Assembly (NCBI RefSeq): GCF_000264945.2
Contig: NZ_CP013070.1
Location: 2,790,001 to 2,854,000, forward strand
Length of the DNA stretch: 64,000 nt
Direction of reading: 5' to 3'
Origin: Sphingobium indicum B90A
GTDB taxonomy: Bacteria > Pseudomonadota > Alphaproteobacteria > Sphingomonadales > Sphingomonadaceae
Shown here: positions 21,281 through 30,308 of the stretch, piece by piece
Numbering within the stretch: the first letter of the stretch is position 1
Layout of the letters: each line of letters begins with the position of its first letter
Translations under genes and position numbers: made by a program
The notes under the pieces: generated by a model
What the model saw: only the letters and a program-made list of their open reading frames with translations
Database searches by the model: none
What the model was told of the DNA's origin: nothing

Positions 21281-21497
21281 GCAGCGCGGACAAATTCAAG
21301 ACTCGCCGGACTGAGTGATTTGAGTGGGAAGCCGTCATTCCCCTATTCGTCACCCCGGACTTGATCCGGGGTCCCGCTGCCTTGGGCTGGGCGCGGACTC
21401 AGAAAGAAAGCGGGACCCCGGGTCAAGCCCGGGGTGACGGTAAATGATGTCCGGAACTGGCCAGTTCCCGACATTCCGAATTTGTCCACACACCCTA
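21278..21497. repeat. Palindromic element, family B copy 1, with REP core
   Basis: The element starts TAGGCAGCGCGGACAAATT and ends in ATTTGTCC followed by ACACACCCTA. The shell encloses a REP hairpin, CGTCACCCCGGACTTGATCC... at 21348-21378, with its complement at 21409-21439. A close relative at 42435-42658 ends GCACTGCCTA instead, so the right end here is exchanged for a family A type end. The left TAG is the stop codon of the glycosyltransferase. Confidence 0.8.
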
Positions 21498-21510
21498 GGT
21501 TGGGGACTCC

Positions 21511-21617
21511 TGGAGCGCGTTTCGATCTGATTGAATCAGATCGCCGCTCTGGTTTCTTTGTTTCCCCCGATTTCTTAACCGGCGACCGGTTCCGATCATC
21601 GCTTGGAAATCGCTCTA
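21511..21617. repeat. Family F repeat copy 1
   Basis: This stretch contains the perfect palindrome CGATCTGATTGAATCAGATCG at 21523-21543 (21 bases; arms CGATCTGATT and AATCAGATCG) and ends GGAAATCGCTCTAG. It aligns along its whole length with the reverse strand of 32201-32297. Its right end TA is shared with the start of the next element at 21616. No gene lies in the 477 bp between 21281 and 21757; the gap holds three abutting repeats. Confidence 0.7.
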
Positions 21618-21760
21618 GGGTGTGTGGGGATTCAGTTCAGGGCGCGGCGAAAATAGTGGAATTCGAGAACCGGCGCGCAGCGTACTTCAGTACGTGAGCA
21701 CCGGAAGCGCAGAAAGCCGCTATTTGCAGCCCGCCATGGGCTGAATCCCCACACACCTTA
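21616..21760. repeat. Palindromic mini-element, family A copy 2
   Basis: This is the second copy of the element at 8431-8600, in the opposite orientation and about 25 bp shorter. It starts TAGGGTGTGTGGGGATTCAG and ends CTGAATCCCCACACACCTTA. The right-hand TTA is the TAA stop codon of the truncated nitrate reductase gene, which reads leftward. One base of that end differs from the consensus CCCTA. Confidence 0.8.
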
Positions 21761-23410
21761 AAGGGCGATCAGCCGCGCCTTCCCGTCCGGCGTCGGGAAA
21801 CGCCCTTCGTCGAACGGCACCTCCCCCCAGCGCCACGGCGTCAGCTCGTCATAGGCCGGGTTGGAAATCGGCGCATGCCGCTTGAGGTTCAGCAGCCGCC
21901 CCCCCTCATTGCGATAGGCGGTCAGCCGCACATGCTCGCGATAGATTTCCGCGGGGCGCTCATAATGGAAGGCCTCGCGCCACCCCATGGCCTGCGCGAT
22001 CCGGGTGAATATCCACCAGTCTGGCTTCGCCTCTCCGGGCAGGGGAAACAGCCGGCGCTGTCGGCTGATCAGCCGGTCGGCGCCGGTCAGCGTCCCGTCC
22101 TTCTCGACCCACAGCGGCGACGGCAGCGCGACCATGCGCAGCGACTCGATTTCCGGCTCGCTCCATGGCGTCGTCGCTATGACCAGCGGCACCTGCCCCA
22201 TCAGGCTGCGGATCGGATGGGACGCCGAAGGCAGGCCGCCCATCATCAGCAGCGCCTTGACATGCCCCGCCTCCACCGCCCGCGCCAGCGCCGCGCCGGA
22301 CATCCCCGGCCGGTCCGCCAGCCGCGCCGCGCCCCAGAAGCGGCCGACCTCCGCCAGGGCCTGGACCGAAAAATCCCGGTGCGCGGCCAGTTCCCCGGCG
22401 CGGCATCCGACTTCCCGCGCGCCCATGCCGTTACCCGCGTCCGTCACGGCGAAGGGCGCCGCGCCCGCCTTGCCGATCCGCCCGGTCGCCAGATGGAAAT
22501 TGAGGATGGCGGCCGAAAGGCGACGCGCCTCCTCACCCTGTCCCTGCGGGCTGAACAGCGTCACCAGCCGGGGCGCCGCCGCGACCTGATCGTAAAAGGC
22601 GCGCACCTCGCCCGGCGCCAGTCCGCAGGCGCGGGCCACCGACCAGAGGTCATGTCCCCGGCGCAGCCCCGCCCAGAAATCCGCCGGCACGGACAGGCTG
22701 CGTTCCATGAATTTCCGGTCCAGCGCACCATGGTCATGGCAATGCAGCAGCAGCCCGTTCAACAGCATCGCTTCGCTGCCCGGCGCGACGTTCAGCCGCT
22801 CATCGGCCTCGACCTCCTGCCCGTCGTCCGCATGCGCGACCAGGATCAGGCGCGCGCCCTGCTCCGCCCGCGCCTCGGCCAACCTTTCGTGCAGAACCGG
22901 ATGGCGGCGGGCGGTCGGCACGCCCAGCAGCAACAGCATGTCCGCCTGCGCCAGATCCTCATAGACGGCGGGCGTCACATCCTCGCCGAAGGCGGCGCGC
23001 TGCGCCGCCGCCATGCCGCCCGCATCGCTGCACGGCGCTTCGACATGCGCGGAACCGACGAAGCCCTTGATCAGCTTGTTGGCGACATAATAGTCTTCGG
23101 TCAGCAGGCCGCCCGGCACGTGCATCGCCACGCTGCCCGGACCGTGGCGGGCGATGACGGCGGACAGGCGGCGCGCCGCCTGGTCGATGGCCCGGTCCCA
23201 GCCGGCGGCGCGGCCGTCCACCATCGGCCGCAACAGCCGCCCGTCCAGCGGGAACATGTCCTTCAGCGCTTCGCTGCGGGTGCAGAGCAGGCCGCCATTG
23301 GCCGGATGCACCGGATCGCCCTCTATCAGCGCCTCGCGCCCCTCGCCGGTCACGGCGCGGATGCCGCAGCCCACGCCGCATTGGCCGCAAAGCGAGCGAA
23401 TGACCGCCAC
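21758..23410 (-). pseudogene. nasA: Assimilatory nitrate reductase-like molybdoprotein, C-terminally truncated
   Basis: The 550-residue product has the N-terminal [4Fe-4S] ligands C8, C11, C15 and C43, the Mo-ligand cysteine region SHVEAPCSDAGG, and the central molybdopterin domains typical of NasA. It stops after GRFPTPDGKARLIAL, where intact NasA proteins go on into the molydopterin-dinucleotide binding domain (the LNTGRIRDQWHTMTRTG region). The stop codon lies in the end of a repeat element, and no remainder of the gene is found beyond it. It is therefore probably inactive. The start is a GTG without a clear ribosome binding site. Molybdate transport genes lie next to it. Confidence 0.75.
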
Positions 23411-23516
23411 GGCGCGATCAGGCCGGAACCGGCGGGGTCGGAAACATCGTCATGCGCTCCGGCTTAACCGATGGCGGGGCAAGACAAAAGGGCGCGCTGC
23501 TGGCAGGACAAGGGTC

Positions 23517-24290
23517 ATGCCGAAACCGATTCTCCGCGCCCTCGCGTCCATCGCCATGGTCGTCCATATGCTGCCGGTCCCGGCCATGGCGCAGCAGCGC
23601 GGCCCGCTGGTGCTGGCAGCCGCCAGCCTTCAGGAGGCGATGACCGCCGCCGCCGACGCCTGGGCGGCGCGGCGCCATGCCCGGCCGGTCCTGTCCTTCG
23701 CCGCCTCCTCCGCCCTCGCCCGGCAGATCAGGGGCGGCGCCCCGGCCGACCTGTTCGCGTCGGCGGACGAAGGCTGGATGGACGATGTGGAGAAGGCCGG
23801 ATTCGTCCGGCGCGGCAGCAGGGCCGACATGGCGGGCAACCGGCTGGTGCTTGTCGCCCCCGCGCGCGCGCCGCTGCGGCTTCGGATCGCCCGCGGCATG
23901 CCGATCGCCAGGGCGCTGGGCGACTCCCGGCTGGCCATGGCCAATCCGGACAGCGTGCCCGCGGGCAAATATGGCAAGGCGGCGCTCAGCGCGCTGGGCG
24001 TGTGGCCCAGCGTGGCGAACCGGCTGGCGCTGGGCGGCAATGTGCGATCCGCCCTGACCTTGGTGGAACGGGGCGAGGCGCGGCTGGGCGTCGTCTACGC
24101 GACCGACGCCCGCGCATCGAAGGGGGTCGTGGTGGTCGGCGTCTTCCCGGCGGGCAGCCATGCGCCGATCCGCTATCCCATCGCCCGCCTGACCGCGAGC
24201 CGGCACCCGGAGGCGGAAGGCTTCCGCCGCTTCCTGCTATCGCGAGCCGGGCAGAGCATCTTGGTGCGCCATGGTTTCAGCCGACCTTGA
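23517..24290 (+). CDS. modA: Molybdate ABC transporter, substrate-binding protein
   Basis: ModA binds molybdate in the periplasm and delivers it to ModBC. The 257-residue precursor has a signal peptide (MPKPILRALASIAMVVHMLP... ending AMAQ). A typical ModA body follows: LVLAAASLQEAMTAAADAW, FAASSALARQIRGGAPADLF, ANPDSVPAGKYGKAAL and GVVYATDA. AAGGG lies just before the ATG at 23517. It is divergent from the truncated nitrate reductase. modB follows only after a 980-bp gap that contains a HAD phosphatase gene on the other strand. Confidence 0.92.
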   Translation: MPKPILRALASIAMVVHMLPVPAMAQQRGPLVLAAASLQEAMTAAADAWAARRHARPVLSFAASSALARQIRGGAPADLFASADEGWMDDVEKAGFVRRGSRADMAGNRLVLVAPARAPLRLRIARGMPIARALGDSRLAMANPDSVPAGKYGKAALSALGVWPSVANRLALGGNVRSALTLVERGEARLGVVYATDARASKGVVVVGVFPAGSHAPIRYPIARLTASRHPEAEGFRRFLLSRAGQSILVRHGFSRP

Positions 24291-24315
24291 TATTCCGGCA
24301 GATCATGAGAAATTC

Positions 24316-24380
24316 GTGCTCCTGCGAAGGCAACAGCCCAGTTCCAACGGCAGGACTGGGTTCCTGCCTTCGCAGGAACA
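24316..24380. repeat. Hairpin repeat, family C copy 2
   Basis: GTGCTCCTGCGAAGGCA pairs with TGCCTTCGCAGGAACA, with an inner CCCAGT/ACTGGG pair. It lies just after modA and before the convergent HAD phosphatase gene, in the place where the mod operon is interrupted. Confidence 0.75.
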
Positions 24381-24404
24381 TGATGCATGTCCAATCTTAC
24401 GCCA

Positions 24405-25151
24405 TCACCTCTGACAGGCGACGATCGCGTCGATCACCGCCAGCGTCTCCTGCGGATCGCGCACCCGCACCGTGTCCAGCCCCAGTTGCTTGGCCGGATA
24501 GTCGTTGCCGCCGGGGAAGATCGCATCGCCGATGAACATCATCGCCTCCAGCGCGATCCCGCTCGCGTCGCGCAGCTTCTTCAGGCCATAGGCCTTATCC
24601 ACCCCCTCCCGCGTGATGTCGATGGAGGTCGCCCCGCCCATGTTGATCGACAGCCCCGGCAGGCGCTGGCGCAGGTCGGCCTGGATCACCTTGCGCTTGG
24701 CAAAGTCGGGATCCCACACCTCCTTGGCATGGATCGGCGCCTGCTGGCCCAGCGCGGAAAAGGTGATCTGGCTGCCGCGATCCTCGATCCGCTCGCCCCA
24801 CACCTGTTCCGGCACGAAGCCCGTCGCCTCCAGCGAGGCGTCGAACGCCGCCAGGATCGCCTGCTTCTGCGCCTCCTCGAACAGTTCGGCATAGACCGGC
24901 GTCCACTGCCCGTCGCGATGGGTGTAGAGCTTGGTCCCCGTCGTCGGCATCAGCCACAGGCGCGAGCGGTCGGCCCGTTCCGGCAGGCGGCTCGCCACCT
25001 GCTTGTCGAATTGCGGCCAGTCCCCGCCGGAGATCACCGCGACATGCGCCACCTGCAACAGCCGCGCCAGCGCGTCGCCCATCGCCTCGCCCAGCGGCTG
25101 CTTGCTCTCCGCCAGCGTTCCGTCGAGGTCGAAGGCAATCAGGTCTTTCAT
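24405..25151 (-). CDS. HAD-IIB family phosphatase
   Basis: The 248-residue protein has HAD motif I FDLDGTLAESK near the N-terminus, motif II VISGGDW, and motif III/IV MFIGDAIFPGGNDYPAK, with a C2-type cap between them. The family includes phosphomannomutase-like and sucrose/trehalose phosphatases; the substrate here is unknown. The start at 25151 (MKDLIAFDLDG) or 25157 is chosen; the reading from 25253 is unsupported. It sits on the opposite strand between modA and modB. Confidence 0.85.
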   Translation of the reverse strand: MKDLIAFDLDGTLAESKQPLGEAMGDALARLLQVAHVAVISGGDWPQFDKQVASRLPERADRSRLWLMPTTGTKLYTHRDGQWTPVYAELFEEAQKQAILAAFDASLEATGFVPEQVWGERIEDRGSQITFSALGQQAPIHAKEVWDPDFAKRKVIQADLRQRLPGLSINMGGATSIDITREGVDKAYGLKKLRDASGIALEAMMFIGDAIFPGGNDYPAKQLGLDTVRVRDPQETLAVIDAIVACQR

Positions 25152-25273
25152 GCGCATGCTCCGGCTTGAAGGGCCGTCCGGCTTTGCCCTCTGGCCTCGA
25201 CCGATGCAATGCCGATGAGCGGGATATGACGGGGGGCTGGTGTTTTCCCCCATCCTGACCGAAAGAGGGCGGC

Positions 25274-25972
25274 ATGATCCTCTCTGCCGATGAATGGGGC
25301 ATCGTCGCGCTGTCGCTCCGGGTCAGCCTGGTGGCGGTCGGGCTGATGCTGCCGGTCGCCTTCGCCTTCGCCTGGCTGCTCGCCCGCTGGCGCTTCCCCG
25401 GCAAGCTGCTCGTCGACGCGCTCGTCCACCTGCCGCTGGTGGTGCCGCCGGTCGTCACCGGATGGCTGCTTCTGCTCCTCTTCGGCGCGAACGGCCCGCT
25501 CGGCAGGCTGTTCGAACAGATGCTGGGCATCGGCTTCATGTTCCGCTGGACCGGCGCGGCGCTTGCCTCCGCGATCATGGCGATGCCGCTGATGGTGCGC
25601 GCCATGCGGCTGTCGATAGAGGGCATCGACCGGCGGCTGGAACAGGCCGCGCAGACACTGGGCGCGGGCCGGGGGCGCGTCTTCCTCACCATTTCGCTGC
25701 CGCTGTCGCTGCCGGGCATAGTGGCGGGACTGGTGCTCGGCTTCGCCCGCTCCATCGGCGAGTTCGGCGCGACCATCACCTTCGTTTCCGACGTTCCGGG
25801 CGAAACCCGCACCCTGCCCATCGCCATCTATTCCGCGCTGCAGATGCCGGGCGCCGAATCGGCGGTCACCCGGCTCGCCATCATCTCGATCCTGCTGTCC
25901 TTGGGGGCGCTGGTCGCATCGGAGGCATTGGCCCGCCGGGCGAGCGGCGGAAGGACCAACCATGTCCTTTGA
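25274..25972 (+). CDS. modB: Molybdate ABC transporter permease
   Basis: The 232-residue inner-membrane protein has about five hydrophobic segments and the permease EAA-type loop (EQAAQTLGAGRGRVFLTISL, followed by FARSIGEFGATITF) that contacts ModC. GAGGG precedes the ATG. It overlaps modC by 11 bp, indicating translational coupling. Confidence 0.95.
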   Translation: MILSADEWGIVALSLRVSLVAVGLMLPVAFAFAWLLARWRFPGKLLVDALVHLPLVVPPVVTGWLLLLLFGANGPLGRLFEQMLGIGFMFRWTGAALASAIMAMPLMVRAMRLSIEGIDRRLEQAAQTLGAGRGRVFLTISLPLSLPGIVAGLVLGFARSIGEFGATITFVSDVPGETRTLPIAIYSALQMPGAESAVTRLAIISILLSLGALVASEALARRASGGRTNHVL

Positions 25973-26570
25973 CATCGCCGTCGACCATCGCATCGCGGAC
26001 CGCCAAATCCGCCTGCGGGCAGAGGCGGGCGCGGGCCTCGTCGCCCTTTTCGGTCCCTCCGGCGCGGGCAAGACCAGCATCCTCAACATGGTCGCGGGCA
26101 TATCAACGCCCGACAGCGGCCGGATCGCGGTGGCGGGCGAGACGCTGTTCGACAGCGGCGCGGGCATCGACATTCCCGCCGCCCGGCGGCGCGCCGGCTA
26201 TGTCTTCCAGGACGGACGCCTGTTCCCGCAGATGCGCGTGCGCGCCAATCTGCTCTACGGCCGCCATGGCGACGCGCCGCTGCCGTTCGACGCGGTCATG
26301 GACTTTCTGGGCATCGGCCATCTGCTCGACCGCTGGCCCGCCACCCTGTCCGGCGGCGAAGCGCAGCGCGTCGCGATCGGACGGGCGCTGCTGTCCGGCC
26401 CCCGATTCCTGCTGCTGGACGAGCCGCTGTCCTCGCTCGACCCCGCCCGGCGCGAGGAAATCCTGACCGTGATAGAACGGATGAAGCGCGATCTCGCCAT
26501 GCCGATGCTCTATGTCAGCCACGACCGGGCGGAGGTCGAACGGCTGGCCGATCAGGTCATCGCGCTGTAG
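25962..26570 (+). CDS. modC: Molybdate ABC transporter ATPase, short form
   Basis: The 202-residue ATPase has Walker A GPSGAGKTS, the signature LSGGEAQRVAIGRAL, Walker B FLLLDEPLSSLD and the H-loop YVSHDRAEV. It ends after the ATPase domain, so the C-terminal molybdate-binding TOBE regulatory domain of long ModC proteins is absent. This short form is found in other alphaproteobacteria. Its 3' end overlaps the convergent kinase gene by 19 bp. Confidence 0.92.
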   Translation: MSFDIAVDHRIADRQIRLRAEAGAGLVALFGPSGAGKTSILNMVAGISTPDSGRIAVAGETLFDSGAGIDIPAARRRAGYVFQDGRLFPQMRVRANLLYGRHGDAPLPFDAVMDFLGIGHLLDRWPATLSGGEAQRVAIGRALLSGPRFLLLDEPLSSLDPARREEILTVIERMKRDLAMPMLYVSHDRAEVERLADQVIAL

Positions 26571-27379
26571 GGGGGCAGGCCCGCCCCAGCCAGGGCCCGG
26601 TTCAAATAGGCCAGGAAAGCCGCCTGCCTGACCGGCGCCCGCGCCCGCAGCCAGGCCAGCGCCACGACGGCCCGCCATTCCGCGCCATGCTCCAGCGCCG
26701 GGGCGAGCCGCCTGTAGCTGACCGCATAATGGCGCGCCGCCCAGTCCCGCGCCATGTTGGTCAACCGATCCTGCGGCCCCTCGCCGAAGCGCAGCAGCAT
26801 CTCCGTCCGCAGCAGGTCCGGCACGAAGTCGCCGCGCGCCGCCTTCGACCAGTCGATCGCCACCATGCCCGAAGGCGACAGCAGGATATTGCCGATGTGA
26901 AAATCGCCGTGCAGCAGCCGGTCGCCCTCCGGCAGTCCGTCCAGCAGCGCCACCGCCGCCTCCTGCAAGCCGCGATCCGCCGGGCCATAGAGGATGTCCG
27001 TGCGCAACACCTGCCGCAGGGAACGCAGGCCCGGCGCGGCCTGCCCGTGGATCCGCCGGTGCAGCGCCGCCATCTCGCGCAGGCATGACCCCGATTGCAA
27101 AGGCCGCAGCCGCATGCGCCGCATCAGCGTCGGCCCGGTCACTTCGGGATAGAGGATCGCCCGTCCTTCCGCCATGTCCAGCCGTCGCAGCGGCCTGGCG
27201 ACCGGCAGGCCCGCCTCCGCCGCCAGCGTCGCCGCCTCCACCTCGCGGGCGATCATCTCCTCCGACACGGCGGCGTGGAATATCTTGGCCACGCGCCCCT
27301 CGTCCACGCGCCAGACGCGCGAACTCGCGCCGGAGGCCAAAGGCGCCAGCGGGCCGGGCGGATCGTCCTGCTGCGGCAC
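26552..27379 (-). CDS. APH-type small-molecule kinase in the capsule operon
   Basis: The 275-residue protein has a protein-kinase-like fold of the aminoglycoside phosphotransferase type, with the catalytic loop HGDFHIGNILL and the metal-binding VAIDWSKAARGDF. It begins with GTG 6 bp after the KpsS-like gene, so it belongs to the same transcript. Context suggests a sugar or glycolipid kinase linked to surface polysaccharide, not antibiotic resistance. This is inference. Confidence 0.8.
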   Translation of the reverse strand: MPQQDDPPGPLAPLASGASSRVWRVDEGRVAKIFHAAVSEEMIAREVEAATLAAEAGLPVARPLRRLDMAEGRAILYPEVTGPTLMRRMRLRPLQSGSCLREMAALHRRIHGQAAPGLRSLRQVLRTDILYGPADRGLQEAAVALLDGLPEGDRLLHGDFHIGNILLSPSGMVAIDWSKAARGDFVPDLLRTEMLLRFGEGPQDRLTNMARDWAARHYAVSYRRLAPALEHGAEWRAVVALAWLRARAPVRQAAFLAYLNRALAGAGLPPYSAMT

Positions 27380-27385
27380 GCGCCC

Positions 27386-28660
27386 CTAGCGCTGGGCTGC
27401 CCGGGCGGGCCGACGATCATGGACCAGCCGCGGCTCGGCCCGCGAAGGGGCGGGACGGGTCAGCCGCTCCACGGCATTGTCCACCAGCATCCGCAGCCCT
27501 TCCTCGCTCAGCAGGCCGCCCCGGATCAGGCAACGGTCGATCAGCACCCGGCGGAAGGCGGAATAGAGCGCCATGTCGGGCGCGCCCGGCGCGGACCAGA
27601 ATTCGTCGAGCGAACGCCTGTGCACCACGCCCGGCACCTTGTAGACCGCATGGCCCAGCACGACCACCGGCTTTCCGGCGTTGAGCGCCAGCGTGCCCAC
27701 CGTGCTGTTGACCGTCACCACGCCCAGCGACCTGTCGACGACTTCGGCAATGTCCCAGTCCGCCAGGTAGAAGACCCGGTCCGCGACGCCATATTGCGCC
27801 GCCAGCCGCCGCGTCAGCCGGCCCCAGGCGACCAGTCCGGGATCGAGCGGATGGCGCTTCACCACCAGGGCGGTGTTGGCGGGCGCATGGGCGGCGAAGC
27901 TCTTGATCACGAAGCGCAAGGCGGCGCGCATCGTGCCGAAGGGCGAATGGACGCGGATCTGATAGTCGGAATCGAGCTGGAGCGGCAGAGCGAAATAGGG
28001 CCGGTCGCACACCGCCGACCACTGCTCCCGCGACTTGCCGCGTTCCGCCTGGCGCAGGTTCAGCTTCTTGAACCAGCCGACCGTCTCCCACAGGAAGCTG
28101 TTGGGCCGGTGCGTGCGATAGAAGGGAAAGGCGGGCCGCATCAGCGCCGACGCCATGCCGTTGCGCCCGGTGTTGAAGGCCCGCTGCCGGAAGGTGGAGG
28201 GGATTTGCGGTTCCCGCCCATTATCCTCCGGCGGCAGCGCCCTGGCCTGCTCCAGATACCATTCGGGGTCGAGCGGCAGGGTCGAGTTGCCGTTCACCCC
28301 ATCCTCCTGGAGCGTCAGGAAATCGGGGCGGATATAGCCTTCCTCCACCACATGGACGCGCAGGTTGCGCAGCCGCGCCATCTTGTGGGCGGAGGCATGA
28401 TAGGGGCGGCAGTCGCCATAGAGGATCAGGTCCGTCACGCCATGATGGACGATATGGTCGTCGAAGAAGATCGGCCAGTTGCGGAACGTCCCGCGATAGT
28501 CGGTCGCGCCCTCGCCCGGCCAGTCCACCTTGTCGCCGCCATTGATGTTGATGCGCAGCGCCCGGTGCCCCCGCGCCCTCAGCGCCTCCGCCAGCATGGC
28601 GAAAAAGGGCCCATGCGGTCCCTGGAGGAAGAGAAAGGTTCTGGCCTGGGCGTCAACCAT
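27386..28660 (-). CDS. kpsS: KpsS-like capsule polysaccharide protein (Kdo transferase family)
   Basis: KpsS and KpsC build the poly-Kdo linker between the lipid anchor and group 2-type capsules. The 424-residue protein has one domain of this family: FLFLQGPHGPFFAMLAEALR near the start, WPIFFDDHIV, and YQIRVHSPFGTMRAALRFVI. The later motif GVVTVNSTVGTLALNAGKPV is typical. It overlaps the KpsC-like gene by 8 bp. The symbol is given by family and context. Confidence 0.85.
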   Translation of the reverse strand: MVDAQARTFLFLQGPHGPFFAMLAEALRARGHRALRININGGDKVDWPGEGATDYRGTFRNWPIFFDDHIVHHGVTDLILYGDCRPYHASAHKMARLRNLRVHVVEEGYIRPDFLTLQEDGVNGNSTLPLDPEWYLEQARALPPEDNGREPQIPSTFRQRAFNTGRNGMASALMRPAFPFYRTHRPNSFLWETVGWFKKLNLRQAERGKSREQWSAVCDRPYFALPLQLDSDYQIRVHSPFGTMRAALRFVIKSFAAHAPANTALVVKRHPLDPGLVAWGRLTRRLAAQYGVADRVFYLADWDIAEVVDRSLGVVTVNSTVGTLALNAGKPVVVLGHAVYKVPGVVHRRSLDEFWSAPGAPDMALYSAFRRVLIDRCLIRGGLLSEEGLRMLVDNAVERLTRPAPSRAEPRLVHDRRPARAAQR

Positions 28661-30308
28661 GGAAATACTCGGCGGACAAAGTCATAAATCTCTGCAACTT
28701 CCCCTGTAAAGTCCGCAGTCGAATCAACCATGACACCGGGGCCGGCGCCCCGCTTGCCAAACGTTCGACCATGATTTCAGGTCCGCAGGGCAAGCGCGTG
28801 ACCGGGTCCAGATAGCGTGGATAGAGAATCAAGGCCCCGGCGACAAGCTGATCCAGGGAGAGCCGACGCCCGCGCCGTCCATTGGCCGCCGCCAGGTCGC
28901 GGGTCAGCCCCCAGCCGGCGTAGAAGGGCATGCCGTGGACCGTCACCGGCCGCCCGCGCATCAGCGCCTCGAACCCGGTGAGGGAGGAGAGGACATGGAC
29001 CTCGTCCACCGCCTGCACCAGTTCCATCAGCGGCGACCCGGTGTCGATGGCGTCGGCCTGCTCCAGCACCGCGGCATCGCTCAGATGCCCCCTGCGCAGG
29101 CCCGCCTGCACGTCGGGATGCGGGCGATAGACGATATGGGCGTCCGGCTCGGCCCCGCGCACGCGCTTCAGCAGGTCGAGATTGCCCGTCACCCCCGCGC
29201 CGCCATATTCCACCGACAGATCGTCCTCGACCTGCCCGACCGCCAGCACGGTGCGGCGGCCCTGGGGCAGGCCGATCATCCGCCCCCCCTCCCTGCCATA
29301 TTTGGTGACGCCCGAAGCGCATATCCTCGCCCGCAGGCGCGCCGCCCGCCGTTCCAGCGCGGGGGTGAAGACGCAGCTCGCCAGCAGCGCCTCCATGTCG
29401 CTGGGCGAGCGCGCGTCATAATAGATGCCCGCCCGGTCGATCACTACCGATCCGGGCGGATGCAGCGCCGCGCCCAGCCCCTTCGACCGCAGGAAGCCAT
29501 CCTCCACCCGGGCGACGGTCACGCCCTGCCGACGCGCATCCTCCATGGTGCCGGGCGTCACGCGCGACGGCCAGACCGCAAGCGCGCCTCCCTGCCGGGC
29601 GGCCCGCCGCAGGCCCCTGTGCTCCGGCAGGAAGGGCGGCGACCGCACGCCGTCCCACAGGAACCGCCGGATCGCCTCCCGCTTCCACCAGGCCATGCCG
29701 CTGGCCGCCGCGATGCCGTGATTGCCGTCCAGATGCCGCCGCCAATCGGCCAGTTGGGCCACGGCCTGAGCGGCATCGGCGTCCTCGCCGCTGAAACAGT
29801 CGCGATAGGTCGCCGCCGCCAGCGCGGCACGGGCGCCGTCGCGCAGGACCGCCGGCTCGATGGCGACCCCGTCCGCGCCGAAGACCGGCACGTGCAGCAG
29901 CCCGGCGATGATCGCCAGCTCGTCGCCCGCCTCCGCATGCACGGAGGCCGCGCCCGCGACCAGCGTCCAGAGGTCGGTCGGTTCCGGCAAGGCATGACCG
30001 GGGTCGGGGAAGGGGCCGGGGACGGAGTCCGCGCCGCGCCGCGCCTTCCCCACCATGCCGATTTCCCGCCGCGCCAGCCCGTCCAACATGGCCTGCGGGA
30101 CGGCCACGCCCGCCCGCGCGACCAGCCTGATGCCGGCGGGCCGATGACCCCAGAATATGCCGCCGACCCGCGCCTCGGCGACGGCGTCCAGCACGGCGTC
30201 GGAAACGGTGGCGGGCGCTTCGCCGTCGCGCCGCATGCGGCTGATCGCCGCCGTCGCGGGGGCGATGCCTGGAAAGGGGGGCGAGCGCAGGAATGGAGTC
30301 GCGTTCAC
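28653..30308 (-). CDS. kpsC: KpsC-like capsule polysaccharide protein (Kdo transferase family)
   Basis: The 551-residue protein belongs to the KpsC family. It has VARVEDGFLRSKGLGAALHP, IDRAGIYYDARSPSDMEALL, and a C-terminal TGFEALMRGRPVTVHGMPFY motif. Classical KpsC has two Kdo transferase domains in about 670 residues, so this one is short and its N-terminal domain may be reduced. It starts with GTG at 30308. It is followed by the KpsS-like gene with an 8-bp overlap. Confidence 0.85.
   Translation of the reverse strand: MNATPFLRSPPFPGIAPATAAISRMRRDGEAPATVSDAVLDAVAEARVGGIFWGHRPAGIRLVARAGVAVPQAMLDGLARREIGMVGKARRGADSVPGPFPDPGHALPEPTDLWTLVAGAASVHAEAGDELAIIAGLLHVPVFGADGVAIEPAVLRDGARAALAAATYRDCFSGEDADAAQAVAQLADWRRHLDGNHGIAAASGMAWWKREAIRRFLWDGVRSPPFLPEHRGLRRAARQGGALAVWPSRVTPGTMEDARRQGVTVARVEDGFLRSKGLGAALHPPGSVVIDRAGIYYDARSPSDMEALLASCVFTPALERRAARLRARICASGVTKYGREGGRMIGLPQGRRTVLAVGQVEDDLSVEYGGAGVTGNLDLLKRVRGAEPDAHIVYRPHPDVQAGLRRGHLSDAAVLEQADAIDTGSPLMELVQAVDEVHVLSSLTGFEALMRGRPVTVHGMPFYAGWGLTRDLAAANGRRGRRLSLDQLVAGALILYPRYLDPVTRLPCGPEIMVERLASGAPAPVSWLIRLRTLQGKLQRFMTLSAEYFHG

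Noticed and set aside
26552..27379. Aminoglycoside resistance gene
   Set aside because: Only the general kinase fold is shared; the gene sits in a capsule-type operon and no resistance or mobile genes are near.
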